A DNA stretch of 64,000 nt from Heliocybe sulcata (taxonomy: Eukaryota; Basidiomycota; Agaricomycetes; Gloeophyllales; Gloeophyllaceae). Both the position numbers and the translations under genes were made by a program. The notes below the pieces were generated by a model, which saw only the letters and a program-made list of their open reading frames with translations, had not been told where the DNA came from and did not search any database. The stretch lies in contig ML213510.1 in the NCBI GenBank assembly GCA_004369045.1, positions 173,321 through 237,320 of the forward strand. Reading direction: 5' to 3'. Of this stretch, positions 59,832 to 64,000 are shown one piece after another (the stretch's first letter is position 1; every line of letters starts with the position of its first letter).

Positions 59832-62800
59832 TCAAGAAATTTGCATAGTGAAGCCATCCACAAAGTCCTGCCACGTCGTCTGCATGCTCGCCTCCGGGCT
59901 TCCCGAACTCCTCTCCCTCTCCGTAGAGATGTAGCCGTTCATCTGGGGCATAGAAGAAGACGCATAGGTGTAATCCGCACCGTTTGTCGCAGGGGCGTAG
60001 TCGTAAACAGGGAAGTACTGAGGGAAATAGGGTTGCGCATAGCCGGAGGAGCCGTTGGTTGCTACGGGGGACTGCTGCTCATATGACGTCGTCAGCTGGT
60101 TGCTAGGAACATACGCCATCGGCATCTGGCCCCCTTCATTGTACTGAGAGGGCTCGGCCTGCATGGAAGTCCCTGTCATGGATGCCGCTGCCATATGTGA
60201 TACGGGTACGGGCTCAAACGAACGCAGGTATTCCACCACAGTCGGGTGGACTTGATGATCAGTAGTCGGCGTCAGAGGTAGAGGCACCACTGGATTCATG
60301 GTCGTCGGCGAACGCATCATCGGTGGCGAACCAGATTCTTTCCGCGCAACGACCCGCGTCTTTCCTCCCAAGGTAGACAACTCGTCGTCGTCCTCGACAG
60401 GAGTAGGCGGCTCTGATGGCGGCGGGAGACGCAGAGCGGTCGGAGAGGACTTGCCCTCCCTGAACGCCGCGAGACTGCTGTGCGCTTTTTCTTTTAGTCT
60501 GAGCATAATCGTCTGTTACAATCAACCTTGAGTTAGTGAACAGACATCAAAGATAGTCATTCAGAGCCATCGCACCAGAACTTTCTGTGCCCTAAAGCCT
60601 CGCGCAGCCTTTGCAAACAATTCACACGCCGAGTCTAACTGGACCAAAGCCGAGGGCGCCAGACTCATAGACGGACAGCGCGTCACGATGGATCCGAGAA
60701 TGATCTAATGAATTATAGTGTCAGATTTGAAGATTATTATCAGCACAGCCTGCCAAACTGCTTACGGCACAGGAGAACATGTGTGTCCACAAGAAGAATA
60801 TCCTCTCCGTTAAATCCGTTAGCTGAGAATGCAGGTTGCGCATCAAAGCGACCAAGGAGCCCGCGCTTCGGTATGCAGCTATGACTGAAGTTCCATACGG
60901 ACTCCCGAGCGGATCCTTAGGATGATCGCTCAGGGCCCTCGCGAAGAAGCTACGGTGCATGTATAGCAAATCTGCGAACAAAGGTCTATATCAACTATGA
61001 ATCCATTAATACAGTGTAACTCACTCATTTCCCGGATCGCCAACACAATATGCCTCTGCAGCATCAACGGCACCGACTCCGCATACCCGACCGCGCTATT
61101 CGCCGCCTGCTCAGGCGCAGTGGCGCCAAACCCGGCAATCTGCAGCACCGCGGGCACCGGGAACGCGCGCATCTTGCGGTCGAGCTGCACCACGGTCGAG
61201 TACGTCGGCGTCTTGGCGCCGAACGCCTGGTCGTGTACGACGCTCATGCATTCAGAGACGAAGCGGTGCTTCCATGCGTGGACTACATATACGAACAGCA
61301 GTGAGTATCGAGCCAGATTGGCTGCGGAGTGCTAATAGGGACTCACAGGCTTGCTCCGGGTCTTGATCGTCGGGGTGAGCCATTTTGCAGTCCACGTGTG
61401 CGAGCGAGAAGGAGGGAGGCCGGCCGAAGGTCAGACACTAGCGGTACTCAGTCAGCCTGAAACCACCTGGCCCGCAAGACCGTTCAGTACCTGCCATGAA
61501 TCATAGGTATACAGCTCCCAGAATGTATTCCGTCGCTGCTGAGTCTCCGTCGGGTCCACTTTCCATTTGCCAATGTCGCGGTCTGCAAAGAGAGTGATCG
61601 TCATAAATGCCCTGGCATAATCTGAGCACTAGGTGCTTTCGACTCACGGAGACCGATCTGATGGTCATGAAACCACATTAATATCGTCTCGACAGGATGC
61701 AATCGCGGACGTACTCACACTCTGAGCGAGCTTGACCGCCATCCCCATGATCGCCCACCGACTGCCCGTGCCAGTCCCATGCCGGTCCGACAAGAAAAGA
61801 TAGAACGACATCAAGAACTGCATCCCACCAATCAGCCTATCACCCCGCCCACACATCGCTGCATCACTCACCAAAGCCTGCACAGAATTCAAGGACGGCT
61901 CATCGAACAACGAGCTCTGGAACAACGCCGCCCGCGCCAGATGGTGGTACTTCTCCGCCTCGAGATTATACGCTTGCTGCTTCGTGTCCATCAACGTCCC
62001 GATGGCGAGAACCATGAACATCAAGGAGAGCCTTGGCGACAGAAGGTCCTCCTCCACAGGCGATCGGTTGTCTGGCATGTAGATCTTAAAAAAGACGTGT
62101 TCGTTGAAGTAGTTCATAGGCACTGGGTCATACCTGCAGGGAAAAAGTATGACACCTTGTTAATGGTTAATGAAAAGGTAGTAAGGGCACGCACATCCAG
62201 GCGGCATGATGGTAGTATATGTCGCGCAGTCGTGCCGCGATATCGTAGTTCGGCATGTAGAGGAAGAGGCTCTGCAGCCGGTCGAATGGGAGACTGTTGT
62301 CAGTGTTGACCATACGGATGATAGGGAAAGACCCTGTCAGCGTCAATATCTCAGCGGGCAGAACATTCGACAACTGCGAGAGCCGATCATCCGCATCCTC
62401 CTCCGGCGACTCGTTCTAAAATCGAGTCATCCGTGAGCATCAACATCCGATTGCCCGATGCATGTCACCAACCTGCAAGAAATACTGGACAGCACAAGGT
62501 AATCATCGATCAGCACAGCCTACAGGCACACAGCTCCTCGACACTCACCCAAGAATTGGCAGTATGCCCAAAATACTTCGTCCGCCCCGAATCGCTAATG
62601 GAAAGCGACCCGATCGCATCAACGACGTCAGGCTTCGGCTCATCCTCCTCCTTGACGCCGTTCAGCGAGGATAAGATGCCGCCACTATTACTTCGCTGCC
62701 CCGACGGCTCGCGCTGCAGCGGCGCCTTGATTTTCAGCAGATCGTCGCTCAGCAGGGGGTGCTGCTCGGAGGTGGTTTTGAGATGGGAAACGCGTAGGGC

Positions 62801-63271
62801 GTCTTCGAGTTCTCTGACGCGGAAGGCGAGCTCGGAGATCTTTTCATGGAGTTCTTGGGTTGAGGCGAGGACGAAGCTGCGGTAATGGATAAACGTCAGT
62901 GGTAGAAAGTTGGATGAAGGGGCGGATATCCAACCGATTGCCTTGACCAGTGGTAAGAGATCCTGAGAAGAATGTTAGCACATCATCGAAGTTATAGTCA
63001 TAGATAAAGCGTACCATCAGGGCATATAGCTCCGCACCCTCTCTTCACGCACGAGCTACACGGCACGGTACGATCACATCGTAACTTGAGCCTGAGGTGC
63101 AGATCGCAAATAGGTCGTTGAGCATGAATATACAGCAAAGAAGGCTGGCACGCACCTTCGACACTCTGCGCAAGATAACCGCGTAGCGCCCCTCCTCCGC
63201 TTCTTGGCCGCGCCGTTCTCGTGGCCATGGCCGTCCTCGTTCCGCCTGGTACTTATAGGCGACGTCGACAT
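59832..63271 (-). CDS. Zn2Cys6 transcription factor with fungal-specific regulatory domain
   Basis: Predicted 869 aa, 15 exons: 63156-63271, 63015-63091, 62935-62962, 62549-62876, 62473-62484, 62195-62415, 61872-62133, 61719-61817, 61648-61657, 61491-61582, 61347-61437, 61025-61282, 60766-60971, 60576-60704, 59832-60512. The binuclear zinc cluster has Cys at 34, 37, 44, 50, 53 and 62 (C-x2-C-x6-C-x5-C-x2-C-x8-C), preceded by a basic KKRRR. A coiled linker follows (ELHEKISELAFRVRELEDAL). The fungal-specific domain covers about 260-560, with AQSIGLHRDIGKW and the RRNTFWELYTYDSWQCLTFG motif. The C-terminus is Pro/Gln/Tyr-rich, typical of activation regions. Exons 5 and 9 are microexons of 12 and 10 nt. 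The target pathway is unknown. The start ATG at 63271 is the first in frame before the zinc cluster; an upstream exon cannot be excluded. Confidence 0.9.
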
Positions 63272-64000
63272 CCGTATACCGTTGGCCTGGCCGTTGATCA
63301 AGGAGGTGGTGGTCGCAAAGAGAGAAAGAAGAGACGTGCAAATGAAGCGCGCCGAGGAAGCCCCAGTGAGAGAGGATCAGACTGCCAGTCCTCGCCTTGA
63401 ACCGGTGCACCGCATTCCCCGATCCAGGCGACCATTCCGGAGATAGCCGAAGTCAATTATGATTTGATTCCGTGCCCGATGCTATCTTGGGCGCTCTGCT
63501 ACATATGGGGCCTGCAACATACCGGCCGCTTTCCTCTTATTGGGGGACCTGGATTGCAATCAGAGGGGATAGAAGGGTGCGTGCTTGATTGCCCTAATTG
63601 TCAAGTTGTTCGACCACGGGGCCCACAACGCCGAGAGGACTGCCAGGTTATGTTAGTGGGTAACGTCAACATATCTTAAGAACGCACTATGAAGGGAGTA
63701 GCGACGCACCGGCGGAGCAATCGATGTCTGGAGGCTTCCCAGGTACTACTAGGTGCCGTAAACTTGGTGGTGCAGCAAAACATAGCACGGCCTCTCTTCG
63801 GCATTCGCATGTTTATCCGTTCAATCCACTGCGATCATGTTCTTGACATGCAGCTTGATATAGAACATGATGAGACCAACCTGGGGCAACACACCGGGCA
63901 GAGTTCACCTCAGGCAGGGCCAGATGTGTGACGTAATGACCTGCGAGGCCCTTTGTTGTGCAGGCAGGAAATGGCCTCCCAGGTTACATCCCCGAAGATG
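63272..64000. other. Right-end region, promoter of the Zn2Cys6 gene and unassigned sequence
   Basis: About 730 bp with only short frames. The first part should be promoter and 5' UTR of the transcription factor; nothing else is supported. Confidence 0.45.

Overview
The window is nuclear DNA of a filamentous basidiomycete, most likely an Agaricomycete. Almost every gene is cut by many short introns (about 45-80 bp, mostly GT-AG, often with a CTNA-type branch site). Proteins include standard fungal families such as Ecl1, Shr3, Vrg4, Zn2Cys6 regulators and a Rho3-type GTPase. There are no bacterial operons, phage genes or CRISPR arrays. All exon boundaries below were placed by hand from splice signals and preserved reading frame. 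The only assembly gap is 8277-8881.

Left part (1-24.4 kb), gene dense: cytochrome c1 (plus, 5' end cut by the window edge), an F-box protein, a Snx41/Atg20-like sorting nexin and the GDP-mannose transporter Vrg4 (all minus). After the gap come a short Hsk3-like DASH subunit candidate and Bfr2/AATF (minus), a large acidic AT-hook protein (plus), pyruvate carboxylase (plus, 24 coding exons), nitronate monooxygenase (minus) and the spliceosomal SmB protein (plus).

Middle part (24.4-38.4 kb), gene poor: about 14 kb with short broken open frames, one 20-bp tandem repeat and a single convincing gene, an Ecl1-family (life-span factor) protein at 30.2-31.4 kb. It looks like decayed accessory DNA, but no transposon family could be named.

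Right part (38.4-63.3 kb), gene dense again: a SET-domain lysine methyltransferase (minus), a bacterial-type iron-sulfur L-serine dehydratase with a mitochondrial presequence (minus, 21 exons), a PX-PH-RhoGAP protein like Bem3 (plus), the ER chaperone Shr3 (plus), a PQ-loop protein of the Any1/SLC66A2 type (plus), clathrin heavy chain (plus, 25 exons), a Rho3-type GTPase (minus) and a Zn2Cys6 transcription factor (minus).

The genes are mostly housekeeping and unrelated in pathway. A loose theme is membrane traffic and polarity (Snx41, Vrg4, Shr3, PQ-loop protein, clathrin, Bem3-like RhoGAP, Rho3). The most unusual signals are gene-structure signals: several GC-AG introns and several microexons (5, 9, 10, 12 and 13 nt) whose inclusion is demanded by conserved protein sequence. 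No new multi-gene system was found.
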